Part shown: one piece after another, positions 1 to 8,305 of the stretch
Numbering within the stretch: position 1 is the first letter of the stretch
How the letters are laid out: each line of letters begins with the position of its first letter
Assembly: GCA_028284905.1 (NCBI GenBank)
Contig: JANQQU010000046.1
Location: 1 to 40,358 of the forward strand
Direction of reading: 5' to 3'
Length of the DNA stretch: 40,358 bases
Origin: Calditrichia bacterium
GTDB taxonomy: Bacteria > Calditrichota > Calditrichia > RBG-13-44-9 > J075
The notes under the pieces: generated by a model
Database searches by the model: none
What the model was told of the DNA's origin: nothing
The model's input: only the letters and a program-made list of their open reading frames with translations
Made by a program: the position numbers and the translations under genes

Positions 1-94
1 TGCTACTGCTACTGCTACTGCTACTGCTACTGCTACTGCTACTGCTACTGCTACTGCTACTGCTACTGCTACTGCTACTGCTACTGCTACTGCT
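1..94. repeat. Hexanucleotide microsatellite (TGCTAC)n
   Basis: The unit TGCTAC is repeated perfectly about 15.7 times and the array runs off the left edge, so its true length is unknown. Six is a multiple of three, so unit gain or loss would not shift a reading frame. It encodes Ala-Thr, Leu-Leu or Cys-Tyr depending on frame. No interruption is seen, which suggests recent slippage. It is not a CRISPR array: there are no spacers. Confidence 0.97.
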
Positions 95-178
95 GAATCA
101 TCAAATGAGTTGATTTATCTATGCCCGATCAATAAATTTCCCGAATATTATGGAATGATGCAAGCTTCTTTTATCTGA
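2..178 (+). CDS. Possible C-terminal end of an ORF with an (Ala-Thr)n tail, cut by the window edge
   Basis: In frame 2 the hexamer array reads as alternating Ala-Thr. It continues without a stop into about 28 ordinary codons (starting Glu-Ser-Ser-Asn-Glu) and ends at TGA 176-178. The frame is open to the left edge. Frame 1 stops at 94-96 and frame 3 also stops soon. If real, it is the end of a gene upstream of polX with a low-complexity repeat before its C-terminus. The start and domains are outside the window, so it may equally be non-coding repeat DNA. Confidence 0.25.
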   Translation, partial: ATATATATATATATATATATATATATATATAESSNELIYLCPINKFPEYYGMMQASFI

Positions 179-224
179 CCAGCGAAAATTCGTTATTAAC
201 CGAAAACCGACAAGGCGACAATTT

Positions 225-1952
225 ATGGACAAAAAAGCAATCGCAAAGATTATTAAAGAGATGGCCGTTTTGATGGAAATTAAGGGAGATAATCCTTTTA
301 AAATCCGCGCTCATCACAACGCTGTTCGTATTTTGGAAGGATTGACGGAAAGTTTGCCGGAGTTGGTCGCCAGCGGAGAGATTACCAATATTAAGGGGAT
401 TGGCAAAGGAATGGCGGATAAGATCATGACTTTGTTGAATGGTGAAGAGTTAAGCGAGTATCAGCAATTGAAAGATGCGATTCCGCCTGGATTGCTGGAA
501 ATTGCAAAAATTCCCGGATTGGGCCCGAAAAAGGTAAAGATGCTCTGGAAAGATTTGAACATCACCACACCGGAGGCGCTGGAAGCTGCGTGTGAGGCAG
601 ATCAGTTATCCGGTGTAAAAGGATTTGGCGCCAAGACCCAGGAAAAAATTCTGGAGAGCATCGCCATGCTAAAAAAATTCCAGGGAAGGCATTCGCTACC
701 GGTTGCCCGCAATGCGGCAGATACTATTCTCGATGCGCTGAGTGGTTTTCCCGGGGTAATCCGGGTAGAAGTTGCCGGCAGTTTGCGACGCTGGAAGGAA
801 ACCGTTAAAGATATTGATTTTGTGCTTAGCGCTGCAGATGAAGACCGGGAAAAGATAATGGCGCATTTTACCGGACTGGCGGCTGTGGAAAAAGTCGTTG
901 CCAGTGGCGAAACAAAATCTACGGTAATTCTCGATAGCGGCATCAGTGTGGATTTACGAATTGTTGAAGATGGCCAATTCCCTTATTTACTGCACCATTC
1001 GACCGGTTCGAAGGAGCATAATGTTGCCATGCGTCAGCTTGCCAAAGATCAGGGAAAAAAGATCAGCGAGTATGGATTATTTCAGGGAGAAGCGCTGATT
1101 CCCTGCGAAACTGAAGCGGATATTTTCCGTGAATTAGGGCTGGATTACATCCCGCCGGAGCTCCGGGAAAATTATGGTGAAATTGAAGCTGCTGCTGCGG
1201 GAGAGTTGCCGGAGTTAGTGGAAATGGCAGATATGAAGGGGATGATCCATACCCATTCGGTGTGGAGTGATGGCGCCAATACTGTGGAAGAAATGGCGCT
1301 GGCAGCGAAAGAGCTTGGCTACGAATACCTGGTTATTTCCGACCATTCGAAAGCCGCTGCATACGCCAACGGATTGAATGAAACCCGGGTGAAGGCACAA
1401 CATGAAGAAATTGACGCCTTAAATGAAAAGATTGATAACTTTAGAATTTTCAAAAGCATAGAGTGTGATATTCTTGCCGATGGCAGCCTTGATTTTTCGG
1501 ATGAGATTTTGGTGACCTTCGACATGGTGATAGCAAGCATCCATAGTAAGTTTGGAATGTCCGAACCGGAAGCCACGGATCGGCTTATCCGGGCCATTCA
1601 AAATCCTCATGTGACTATTCTCGGACATCCTACTGGACGACTACTTTTAGCCAGGGACGGTTATCCCATCAATCATCATGCAGTTATAGACGCCGCCGCG
1701 GAATTGGGCGTGTCTATCGAGATTAATGCAAATCCCCGCCGATTGGATTTGGATTGGCGGTTCTGCAAGTATGCCCGGGATAAGGGTTTAATGATTTCTA
1801 TAAATCCTGATGCCCATCGTATTGCCGGATATGCTGATGTCGAATATGGCGTTGGTATTGCCCGGAAAGGCTGGTTAAGAAAGCGTGACATTCTCAATAC
1901 CTATTCGGCTGAAGAGGTATTGGCTTTTGCCAACAAGCGGCGAGAGCGGTAA
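225..1952 (+). CDS. polX: Family X DNA polymerase with PHP exonuclease domain (PolX)
   Basis: A 575-aa protein of the usual bacterial PolX length. The N-terminal 8-kDa-like and helix-hairpin-helix region (about 1-150) contains two GxG-type HhH turns (IKGIGKGMADKI, IPGLGPKKVKML). The nucleotidyltransferase palm follows with AGSLRR near residue 184 and the metal-binding DID about ten residues on. The C-terminal PHP domain begins at about residue 338 with HTHSVWSDG and later has SDHS and ECDI. Family knowledge: these enzymes fill short gaps in base-excision repair, and the Mn-dependent PHP domain supplies 3'-5' exonuclease and AP-endonuclease activity. The ATG is preceded by a weak AAGGCGA. The gene stands alone between repeat-rich spacers. 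Confidence 0.95.
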   Translation: MDKKAIAKIIKEMAVLMEIKGDNPFKIRAHHNAVRILEGLTESLPELVASGEITNIKGIGKGMADKIMTLLNGEELSEYQQLKDAIPPGLLEIAKIPGLGPKKVKMLWKDLNITTPEALEAACEADQLSGVKGFGAKTQEKILESIAMLKKFQGRHSLPVARNAADTILDALSGFPGVIRVEVAGSLRRWKETVKDIDFVLSAADEDREKIMAHFTGLAAVEKVVASGETKSTVILDSGISVDLRIVEDGQFPYLLHHSTGSKEHNVAMRQLAKDQGKKISEYGLFQGEALIPCETEADIFRELGLDYIPPELRENYGEIEAAAAGELPELVEMADMKGMIHTHSVWSDGANTVEEMALAAKELGYEYLVISDHSKAAAYANGLNETRVKAQHEEIDALNEKIDNFRIFKSIECDILADGSLDFSDEILVTFDMVIASIHSKFGMSEPEATDRLIRAIQNPHVTILGHPTGRLLLARDGYPINHHAVIDAAAELGVSIEINANPRRLDLDWRFCKYARDKGLMISINPDAHRIAGYADVEYGVGIARKGWLRKRDILNTYSAEEVLAFANKRRER

Positions 1953-1957
1953 ATAAG

Positions 1958-2036
1958 GATTTAGGCTATTAGGGATTAGGCATTTAGCAATAGCAAATCT
2001 GCTAACTGCCTGAAGACTAAATACACTTTAGTGAAA
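1958..2036. repeat. TTAGGC-word repeat directly after the polX stop
   Basis: The spacer contains repeated words such as GATTTAGGCTATTAGGGATTAGGC followed by CATTTAGC. The same vocabulary recurs at 8209-8290 after another stop codon. No gene or clear hairpin is seen. It looks like a short dispersed, partly self-similar repeat of unknown role. Confidence 0.5.
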
Positions 2037-2055
2037 TCACAGTGAGGTGACAAAG

Positions 2056-2223
2056 ATGCAAACTGCGTTTACCATCAACGAGAATCTCCTAGCATTCCTG
2101 GAAAGTTTTGAAAAATTAGGATTTACCGATCAAAGTGAAGTCGTTTGCGTGGCATTAGAACGCCTGAAGGATGAAATCGATTTCTCTGAGGCTGAGGAAG
2201 AGACTTCCGAAGCGTCGTCCTGA
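2056..2223 (+). CDS. Small ribbon-helix-helix (ParD/CopG-like) antitoxin-type protein
   Basis: A 55-aa ORF starting at ATG after GAGGTGACAAAG, a good ribosome site. It begins MQTAFTINENLLAFLESF and continues LGFTDQSEVVCVALERLKDE. This is the pattern of ParD-type RHH proteins: a short beta strand, then helix, a turn with S/T-S-E-V-V, and a second helix ending in A-L-x-x-L. The tail is acidic (SEAEEETSEASS). In the family such proteins are DNA-binding antitoxins partnered with a RelE/ParE toxin. No toxin ORF follows in 2224-2469, so it is an orphan or the toxin is lost. The assignment rests on pattern only. Confidence 0.6.
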   Translation: MQTAFTINENLLAFLESFEKLGFTDQSEVVCVALERLKDEIDFSEAEEETSEASS

Positions 2224-2269
2224 ATCGTTTCGACAGCAATCGTCATATTTGAAAAATACCCGGTTCTCC

Positions 2270-2400
2270 GGGATTCACGCCCGCGAAACACACGAAATGC
2301 GCGAAGGGTTTAGTTCATATTCTTCTTCGCGTAATTTGCGTGTTTCGCTCCGCAAGGAGCCCCTTTGGGGCGGGCAGTATAAATTTCTTTAAGAAGGGTG
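2270..2400. repeat. Mosaic hairpin repeat in the spacer after the RHH gene
   Basis: The spacer holds an imperfect inverted pair (CGCGAAACACACGAAATGCGCG against a GTAATTTGCGTGTTTCGC arm). Two back-to-back mini-hairpins follow, GCTCC-GCAA-GGAGC (2347-2360) and GCCCC-TTTG-GGGC (2359-2371), then GTATAAATTT. The second part matches the style of the larger cluster at 11059-11220. An ORF can be read through 2171-2392 but its composition is that of the repeat, so it is not called. Confidence 0.55.
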
Positions 2401-2412
2401 GTTCGTAGTACA

Positions 2413-2452
2413 ATAAAAAAGCAGTTCCCCAAACAGGGAAACTGCTTTTTTA
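2413..2452. terminator. Bidirectional intrinsic terminator
   Basis: An A-run is followed by the arm GCAGTTCCCC, loop AAAC and arm AGGGAAACTGC, then a T-run (TTTTTTAT). The stem is flanked by A on the left and T on the right, so it can work on both strands. It would end the minus-strand HAD operon whose last stop is at 2470, and would insulate the RHH gene side. Confidence 0.85.
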
Positions 2453-2469
2453 TTAATGTGGTAATTTAT

Positions 2470-2679
2470 TTACGAAAGTTGAAAACGAACGCGGCGCATT
2501 ACGGATTCAAAATCCACGCCATCTTCCTTGGCGATTTGCAATGCTTCCCGTAAGTAATAATCATCTAATGTTTGATAATAATCCTTTAAATAAAGCACAA
2601 CCAGATCTTCAGAGTCTTTTTTGCTCCACTCAGACCAGGGGGAATCGGATCCCATTTTCGAATTATTAATATTCTGCAC
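2470..2679 (-). CDS. Small conserved-looking hypothetical protein, 69 aa
   Basis: It starts at GTG with AAAGGAATTACT just upstream. It ends 17 nt before the bidirectional terminator and begins 12 nt after the HAD gene stop, so the two form an operon. The protein is helical and acidic-aromatic (YLKDYYQTLDDYYLREALQI) with a short basic end (RRVRFQ). I do not recognise a family. Position suggests a partner or regulator of the phosphatase, but nothing in the sequence proves it. Confidence 0.6.
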   Translation of the reverse strand: MQNINNSKMGSDSPWSEWSKKDSEDLVVLYLKDYYQTLDDYYLREALQIAKEDGVDFESVMRRVRFQLS

Positions 2680-2691
2680 AGTAATTCCTTT

Positions 2692-3330
2692 CTAATACAT
2701 TTTTTTGAGCGCTTCCAGAACTTCCTGAAAATTACCGGCAACAACATCTGCTTGTTTAAGATGCATGGCCGTCAGGGTCGTTGTTAACGCTATGCACTTC
2801 ATTCCCGCCAGTTTCGCGCTAATTACGCCGAATGGCGAATTCTCAATCGCAATACAATCGTCTGCTGCAACCTCCAGATAGTGCGCTGCCTTTAAAAAAG
2901 GCTCCGGAGATGGTTTCGGTTCAAAAACGTCATCCGCAGTGATGATGACAGGAAAGTAGTCAATTAATCCGAAATCCGCCAGGGCAGATATCACTCTTTC
3001 CCGGTTTCCTCCGGTAACCAGACCAATTTTAAGCTCTTTTTCCTGGATCCAATGTAATACATCCAGCAAAAAGGGATAAAGTTCGTTTTTTTTGATCTGA
3101 TCATAATACAGTCTTTTTTTGCGAATGATATTTGATGTCTCATCGTATGGCAAATTAAACTTGCGGATAAACTGGGTTGCCAGCTCCTTCATTCCGGCGC
3201 CTTCAACGATGTAGAGCTCTTCAGGGCTCATCTCGATGCCATATTCCGCCAGTGTTTTTCGCCATCCTTCGTAGTGGTCTTCCATGCTCCGGACTATCAC
3301 GCCATCAAAATCAAAAAGAACCGCCTGCAT
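2692..3330 (-). CDS. HAD-superfamily hydrolase, beta-phosphoglucomutase/phosphatase-like
   Basis: The start is taken at ATG 3330 (MQAVLFDFDGV) because GGAGG lies five bases upstream; an in-frame ATG at 3345 lies before this site. The protein has 212 aa. HAD motif I is the DFDG with nucleophile Asp7 and Asp9. Motif II is the Thr in GLVTGGN, motif III the Lys in EPKPSPEPF, and motif IV lies around CIAIENSPFG. An alpha-helical cap lies between about residues 15 and 85, as in subfamily IA phosphatases and beta-phosphoglucomutases. The substrate (a phosphosugar or other small phosphate ester) cannot be told from sequence. It is first in a two-gene operon. Confidence 0.88.
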   Translation of the reverse strand: MQAVLFDFDGVIVRSMEDHYEGWRKTLAEYGIEMSPEELYIVEGAGMKELATQFIRKFNLPYDETSNIIRKKRLYYDQIKKNELYPFLLDVLHWIQEKELKIGLVTGGNRERVISALADFGLIDYFPVIITADDVFEPKPSPEPFLKAAHYLEVAADDCIAIENSPFGVISAKLAGMKCIALTTTLTAMHLKQADVVAGNFQEVLEALKKMY

Positions 3331-3532
3331 ATTTCCTCCGTTCATTTACGTATGGCTGAGCCAAACTTCCCTGTATATTCCTAAGTTAAAATTTTCCTGT
3401 GTTTTTTTTGTGACATTTCTATCATTTAGCACTTCTGATACCACAAAATATATAAAAAAAAATCGAATATCCGAAATTTTTGACTCACTTTTAATACGCA
3501 GAAAAAGAATCCGGGTTTCCTGATCGCATCTT

Positions 3533-4438
3533 CTATAAAATTTCGGTTGCTTGCGTGACATATTGATGATACAGATTTTCCAAAACCCCCTGGGAGCGCA
3601 GCTTATGAATCGGGATATCTGCAGCGCTTAATTGCCCGATCAGCTGCTGCACATTCGCTGCGCTGGCGGTAAACCTGATCCGGTATAAATTATCATTTTC
3701 AGCCAGGACAGTTGGTGAAATGGGCTGAAATTTTTCAACGACTGCACGGGCCGCCGGAATGGTTTCTATCAGAAATATCTCCTGTTGTATTTCCTGCAAA
3801 CTTAGTTTCTCAATAATGCTGCCTTCGTGGATGATAACTACAGCATCACAGAAGTCCTGGATCTCGTTAAGATTATGCGAGGCATAGATGATGGTCATAT
3901 CTTCCAATTGCCCGATAAAGCTGCGCACGCTTTTTTGCCCTTCCGGATCCAGGCCGGACATCGGCTCGTCCAAAAGCAGAATTTGCGGTTGATGCGCGAG
4001 CGCTGCGCAGATCATCACCCGTTGCCACATCCCCTTGGAAAAATCGGTGAGAAGGTCGTCTGCAACCTCACTCAAATTGGCAAACGACAGTAAGGTCTCG
4101 ATCCGCGTTTTTATATTCGGCATATTGCCATTCATTTTTATAGCAAAAGATAATAATTCCCGCGGGGTAAAATTCTCCAGACCTTCCTGCCGCTCCGGTA
4201 GATACCCGATGTATTTCCGGGCCTTTTCCAGATCGTTTTCCCCGAAAACTGTAATGGTGCCGCTATCCGGTCGTACAAAATTGAGAAGTAAGCGCAATAA
4301 GGTTGTTTTACCAGAGCCGTTTGCACCAATCAAGCCAATCTTTTCACCTTTGTTGATCGCCAGTGAAATATTTTCCACAGCGGTTGGACCGGTTTTCGCA
4401 TAGCGCTTGGTAACGTCTCGAAATTCAATTAAAGGCAT
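3533..4438 (-). CDS. ABC transporter ATP-binding protein
   Basis: A 301-aa ABC ATPase. Walker A is GANGSGKTT (38-46), a signature-like FSKGMWQR (133-140, with SKGMW in place of SGGQ), Walker B LLLDEP (154-159) followed by SGLDPEG, and an H-loop ASHN. This form of signature and the extra roughly 80-residue C-terminal domain fit DrrA/CcmA-like or gliding-type exporters (subfamily A). These work with a separate membrane permease. No permease gene adjoins it here, so its partner is encoded elsewhere. The ATG at 4438 has no clear Shine-Dalgarno. The AT-rich 200 nt downstream hold no convincing gene. Confidence 0.92.
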   Translation of the reverse strand: MPLIEFRDVTKRYAKTGPTAVENISLAINKGEKIGLIGANGSGKTTLLRLLLNFVRPDSGTITVFGENDLEKARKYIGYLPERQEGLENFTPRELLSFAIKMNGNMPNIKTRIETLLSFANLSEVADDLLTDFSKGMWQRVMICAALAHQPQILLLDEPMSGLDPEGQKSVRSFIGQLEDMTIIYASHNLNEIQDFCDAVVIIHEGSIIEKLSLQEIQQEIFLIETIPAARAVVEKFQPISPTVLAENDNLYRIRFTASAANVQQLIGQLSAADIPIHKLRSQGVLENLYHQYVTQATEIL

Positions 4439-4718
4439 AGTTTTATATGAACTGCGTGTTAAAAATTTTATGTAAGTAAAGTCACAGATAGTTATACCTA
4501 ATTAGCGCTCATTGGGAAAGCCCGGCAAAAATTAGCTTGACTTTTTAGGGGATATGCGGCAATTTCCCACTTCCATACGCTTGATCTATATATAGGACAA
4601 TTTAGGCCGATATCCAAGACAGATCAGTAATAAAACTCACGGAAATAAACCGCCTGCAAACAGGTAAATAGCGACGCCGAAATCATTCGGTTTCCAAACC
4701 GCAACCAGCAAAAAAACT
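4439..4718. other. Divergent intergenic region between ABC ATPase and glycosyltransferase operon
   Basis: About 280 nt without a gene. It must carry promoters for both directions. TTGACT near 4538 and an AT-rich TATATATAGGA near 4590 are possible elements, but spacing to a partner hexamer is poor, so no promoter is called. Confidence 0.4.
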
Positions 4719-5906
4719 ATGAATCCCGGTTCGCCCGAAAATTCCCCAAAACATGCTAATATGCTAAACGGTAGCACTGCTCCGGCGTATGCCGGTATCG
4801 ATTGTCTGGCATTGCCGAAAAATTTTTCCGGGGCCGCCTATTATATCTATTACCTGGCACGAAACCTGTTGGAGCTGCCACGCGAAGTGCCATTGGCAGT
4901 TTTTTGTAAACCGGTTCATGAGCGCCTGTTTCGAGCGCTGCTGAAGCCGGGTGATAAAATTGTTACCGCCCCTTTCCGGGGAAGAGCAGGACAGTTGTTC
5001 TTTTACGAATATCGTCTGCGCAAATTACTGATCCGGGAGAATGTAAAAGTATTTCTCGCTTCCCATTATATTTGCCCGCCCCGCGATGAACGGTATTCTC
5101 TGATTACAACGTTTCATGATATGGGATTCTTGCTGCATCCCAAGTACTATCAAATGATTAAGCGCGCATACTTTGGACGTCGAATAAAAACTTTTCTTGC
5201 GCGGGCAGACCGGGTGGTCTCCGTCTCGCACACCACCGCGAAAAGTATTGCCCGGATTTATCCGCAATATCAACCGAAAATGACGGTGATTCATCCCGGT
5301 ATCAATCACCTGCCCCTAAAGCCGATTACACCGAAACAACCGCCGGTGATAGAGAAGCCATATATCCTCTGCGTAAACACATTTGAGATTCGAAAAAATA
5401 TCCCTTTTATCATCCGGGTATTTGATTATTTGAAGCAAAAGCATAAAATTGAGCAACGCTTGTTAATTGTCGGGCAACCGGCCAATGGCTATAAGGCACT
5501 TAAGCAGGCGATAAAAGCGTCTCCTTTTCAGAAGGATATCGTAATTGCCCGTTCGGTGCCTTCCGATGCGTTGGTGCATTATTATCAAAATTGCGATTTT
5601 TTTATTAATGCTTCTGCCTATGAAGGATTTGGGTTTACCCCATTCGAGGCAATGTATCAGAATGTGCCGGTATTTCTCTATCAGAATAATGCGATTGAAG
5701 AAATATTGGGCAGTCACCGGTTTGTTTTTGACCACCTGGAGCCGGAGAAATGGGCCGATGCGATCTGGGAAAACTATCAGAATGGATTTCGCTATAAACC
5801 ATCTGCGAAGATGATTGAACATCTGAATTGGCGGAATACAGCTCTGGCAACACTCAATTTATTTGAAGCATCTGTTTTCAGTGGAGAAGCAAGTATTGTA
5901 TCATAA
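4719..5906 (+). CDS. GT4-type glycosyltransferase (GT-B fold)
   Basis: A 395-aa protein. The N-terminal Rossmann half contains YYIYYLARNLLE and an aspartate/histidine motif (TTFHDMGF). The C-terminal nucleotide-sugar half starts at YILCVNTFEIRKN and has the GT4 EX7E-like site EGFGFTPFEA at about residue 298. The family transfers a sugar from an NDP-sugar to a polysaccharide, lipid or small molecule at the cytoplasmic face. It is the first gene of an operon with a nucleotidyltransferase-fold protein, two radical SAM proteins and a methyltransferase, suggesting glycan or natural-product tailoring. Its 3' end overlaps the next gene by 44 nt. The exact start is unsure: the ATG lacks a ribosome site, and in-frame ATGs lie 14 codons later. 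Confidence 0.88.
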   Translation: MNPGSPENSPKHANMLNGSTAPAYAGIDCLALPKNFSGAAYYIYYLARNLLELPREVPLAVFCKPVHERLFRALLKPGDKIVTAPFRGRAGQLFFYEYRLRKLLIRENVKVFLASHYICPPRDERYSLITTFHDMGFLLHPKYYQMIKRAYFGRRIKTFLARADRVVSVSHTTAKSIARIYPQYQPKMTVIHPGINHLPLKPITPKQPPVIEKPYILCVNTFEIRKNIPFIIRVFDYLKQKHKIEQRLLIVGQPANGYKALKQAIKASPFQKDIVIARSVPSDALVHYYQNCDFFINASAYEGFGFTPFEAMYQNVPVFLYQNNAIEEILGSHRFVFDHLEPEKWADAIWENYQNGFRYKPSAKMIEHLNWRNTALATLNLFEASVFSGEASIVS

Positions 5907-6765
5907 AGAGATTTTGGCAACTATTCAGCTTGCCCATCATTTTGAGAGTGCATTTAGCCGGGAGCAGGTTTATCGTTACCTGCGCGTGCCGGCATCTCCC
6001 CGGGTATTTCAGCAGACGTTAAGCGATTTAATCGCGGACGGCATGGTCAGTGAAAAAGATGGCGTATTGTTTGCACGGGCGCTGGAAAAAAAATATTGCC
6101 GGAAACAGCAATGGAGTCGGGATTTGTTTAAGCATCACCAAAAACATCTCTCCGTCATTGCCCGCCTGCCCTGGGTGAAATATGCCACATTGACCGGTGC
6201 GAATGCCTTCGAATCCTGCGCTTGTAAAGACGATATCGATCTCTTTCTGATCACTAAGAAAAACCGCCTTTGGTTATCCTACCTCACCCTGGTGCTACTC
6301 AGTAAGGTCTGGCGAAAGCGCGGACTGCTTTGCATCAACTACCTGGTTGATGAAGTAAATTTGCATACCGAGCAACAGGACTATTATACTGCAGTGCAAA
6401 TTGTCCAGATGATTCCGTTGATCCGGAGCGACTTTAGCGAAAAAATTATCGCGGAAAATAGCTGGATCTTCGAATACCTTCCCAATGCCCGCCCGGAAAT
6501 CCTTGATAATGACTTCTATTTGCTCGCGCATAAAAATGGCATCGCTGCGAATAATAACGCGGATAATGGTTTACTGAGCAGACTGAATCGCTTTGTCTAC
6601 AAGCAGTATGTCCGTCGCCTCTCGGAAAAATATCCGGAATCTTTTGGTAAAGGCATTGTTCTCGGGGAAGGTATTGCCAAGCTGAACCGGATGGATCACC
6701 AGGATATCTATAATTCAATTTACCGGAAAATTGACCAGGAAATTGAGACGACGCTATCTCTATGA
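5863..6765 (+). CDS. Nucleotidyltransferase-fold protein with N-terminal winged-helix-like region
   Basis: About 300 aa from a TTG at 5863; a GTG at 5881 is an alternative. The first 90 residues look like a winged helix (FSREQVYRYLRV ... LSDLIADGMVSEKDGVLFA). Residues around 115-130 read LTGANAFESCACKDDIDLFL, the G-[GSA]...DxD pattern of pol-beta-type minimal nucleotidyltransferases, here with Ala in place of the usual Ser. The rest is helical and lacks recognised domains. It overlaps the glycosyltransferase by 44 nt and shares ATGA with the next gene, so it is translationally coupled at both ends. Substrate unknown; the tight coupling suggests it modifies a product made by its neighbours. 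Confidence 0.72.
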   Translation: MKHLFSVEKQVLYHKEILATIQLAHHFESAFSREQVYRYLRVPASPRVFQQTLSDLIADGMVSEKDGVLFARALEKKYCRKQQWSRDLFKHHQKHLSVIARLPWVKYATLTGANAFESCACKDDIDLFLITKKNRLWLSYLTLVLLSKVWRKRGLLCINYLVDEVNLHTEQQDYYTAVQIVQMIPLIRSDFSEKIIAENSWIFEYLPNARPEILDNDFYLLAHKNGIAANNNADNGLLSRLNRFVYKQYVRRLSEKYPESFGKGIVLGEGIAKLNRMDHQDIYNSIYRKIDQEIETTLSL

Positions 6766-8204
6766 AAGTGCTGATTAGCCACTCCTACTTTTTATACCTG
6801 GACCGGAAAGAGGCTGCCCTGCAAAAGCCTTATCCGCCACTGGCCTCTATTACTCTCGCTGCCTGGTTGAAACAGGAATTGGATATGGAAGCCACGTTTT
6901 ACGACGTGATGTTTGATGAAGACGGCAGCGGCCTCGCGGCGGCAATAGAACGGGAAGCACCGGATGTTTTTATCCTCTACGACGACGACTTCAATTTCCT
7001 CACGAAAATGTGCCTGAAAAATATGCGCGATGCTATTTTTCAAATGATGGATAAAACCGAAAAGGCCGGCCTGTTCATCGCCCATGGGTCTGATGCTTCC
7101 GACCAGGCGGAAGATTACCTGAACGCTGGTTTCGATCTGGTTGTGCATCGGAATGCGGAAAAGACGATTGTTGATCTGATGAAAATACTGCTGGACGATC
7201 CACAGCGTCGCAGGTTTGATACGTTGGACGGTATCTCCTATCTGGATGAAGAAACTTACGTAGAGAAGCCGCAGATTAAAACCAATCTCCCCACGGAGAA
7301 AATGCCTTTCCCCGCCTGGGATAAAATTGATCTGACGCCCTATCGGGAAATGTGGCTGCGCAGCCAGGGATATTTCTCCCTGAATATTTCCACTGCACAC
7401 GGTTGTCCGTTTCGCTGTAACTGGTGCGCGAAGCCGCTGTACGGACGCACCTACAAAGCGATTTCCCCGGAGCGTGCTGCTGCAGAGTTCGCCATGATGG
7501 CCAACGAATTGAAAGCTGATCACATTTGGGTAACCGATGACATTTTTGGCCTGAAACCGGATTGGCTGGATGCCTTCGGGAAGGAGTTGAAGCGCCTGAA
7601 TGTGCGTATTCCCTACAAATGTCAGAATCGGGCAGATTTGATTAGCGAGGAAAGCGCGGCAGCACTGGCCCGCTCCGGCTGCGATGAGGTTTGGCTGGGT
7701 GTAGAATCCGGCTCGCAAAAAATTCTCGACGCCATGCAGAAAGACGAAACGATTGATACCATCAAGCAGGCCAATCAGCTATTGCAAAAGAACGGTGTAA
7801 AGGTCGGCTTCTTTCTGCAATACGGCTACCTGGGGGAGGATTATGAGGATATCCTGCAAACCCTCGCATTGGTAAAAAACTGCAAGCCGGATCATATCGG
7901 GATATCCGTTTCCTATCCCTTGAAAAACACGCCGTTTTATGAGAAGGTTGTAGACTTGATGGACGACAAAAAAAATTGGAGTGACAGCGGCGATTTGGCC
8001 ATAATGTTTACCGGCAAATATCACCCGGATTTTTACCGGGCGCTGCATCAATATACCCATCACTATTTTGGATTTGTATCGCTCTTTCGCCGCCGGCAGT
8101 CTTTTGCCAGACGCCTCCGTCGTCTGGCAGCGCAATACCGGCATATCCCCGGCATGTGGCGCTATAAACGGGAGATGCGCAAATACTTGGCAGTAGATGG
8201 GTGA
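6762..8204 (+). CDS. B12-binding-type radical SAM protein (first of two)
   Basis: A 480-aa protein. An N-terminal Rossmann-like cobalamin-type domain (about 1-170) starts MKVLISHSYFLYLDRKEA. The radical SAM core has CPFRCNWC near residues 214-222 for the 4Fe-4S cluster, followed by DDIFGLKPDW and a GVESGSQ strand. The C-terminal 100 residues are basic and helical. The cobalamin-ligand DxHxxG is not visible in the Rossmann domain, so corrinoid may be bound base-off or not at all. Family members do methyl transfers, ring closures or C-C bond changes. The start overlaps the previous stop by 4 nt (ATGA). It is paralogous to 8306-9697. Confidence 0.88.
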   Translation: MKVLISHSYFLYLDRKEAALQKPYPPLASITLAAWLKQELDMEATFYDVMFDEDGSGLAAAIEREAPDVFILYDDDFNFLTKMCLKNMRDAIFQMMDKTEKAGLFIAHGSDASDQAEDYLNAGFDLVVHRNAEKTIVDLMKILLDDPQRRRFDTLDGISYLDEETYVEKPQIKTNLPTEKMPFPAWDKIDLTPYREMWLRSQGYFSLNISTAHGCPFRCNWCAKPLYGRTYKAISPERAAAEFAMMANELKADHIWVTDDIFGLKPDWLDAFGKELKRLNVRIPYKCQNRADLISEESAAALARSGCDEVWLGVESGSQKILDAMQKDETIDTIKQANQLLQKNGVKVGFFLQYGYLGEDYEDILQTLALVKNCKPDHIGISVSYPLKNTPFYEKVVDLMDDKKNWSDSGDLAIMFTGKYHPDFYRALHQYTHHYFGFVSLFRRRQSFARRLRRLAAQYRHIPGMWRYKREMRKYLAVDG

Positions 8205-8208
8205 AAAT

Positions 8209-8290
8209 GAAGGCTTTAGGTTATTTAGGCCTAAGGCCTTAGGTCTAATTGCCTAAAAACTAAGGCCTTAGGCCTAAAAACCTGTATTGG
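8209..8290. repeat. TAGGCCTAAGGCCTTA repeat with internal palindromes
   Basis: Directly after the radical SAM stop lies a patchwork of TTTAGGCCTAAGGCCTTAGG, GCCTAAAAACTAAGG and CCTTAGGCCTAAAAACC. The words are palindromic and repeat in both orientations, so the RNA could fold. It separates two otherwise close operon genes. Related words occur at 1958-2036. Confidence 0.65.
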
Positions 8291-8305
8291 CTAAAAAATA
8301 AGATT

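Noticed and set aside
1-94. CRISPR-like array
   Set aside because: Pure hexamer microsatellite without spacers or palindromic repeat.
2171-2392. 73-codon plus-strand frame after the RHH antitoxin
   Set aside because: It runs through hairpin repeats (GCTCC-GCAA-GGAGC) and has no ribosome site; not a toxin.
3346-3561. 71-codon minus-strand frame between the ABC ATPase and HAD genes
   Set aside because: AT-rich, overlaps the end of the ABC gene, low-complexity Phe/Lys/Asn content; likely non-coding.
6792-7718. Minus-strand open frame of 308 codons opposite the first radical SAM gene
   Set aside because: The plus-strand gene has unmistakable CxxxCxxC and operon overlap; the antisense frame has no motif.
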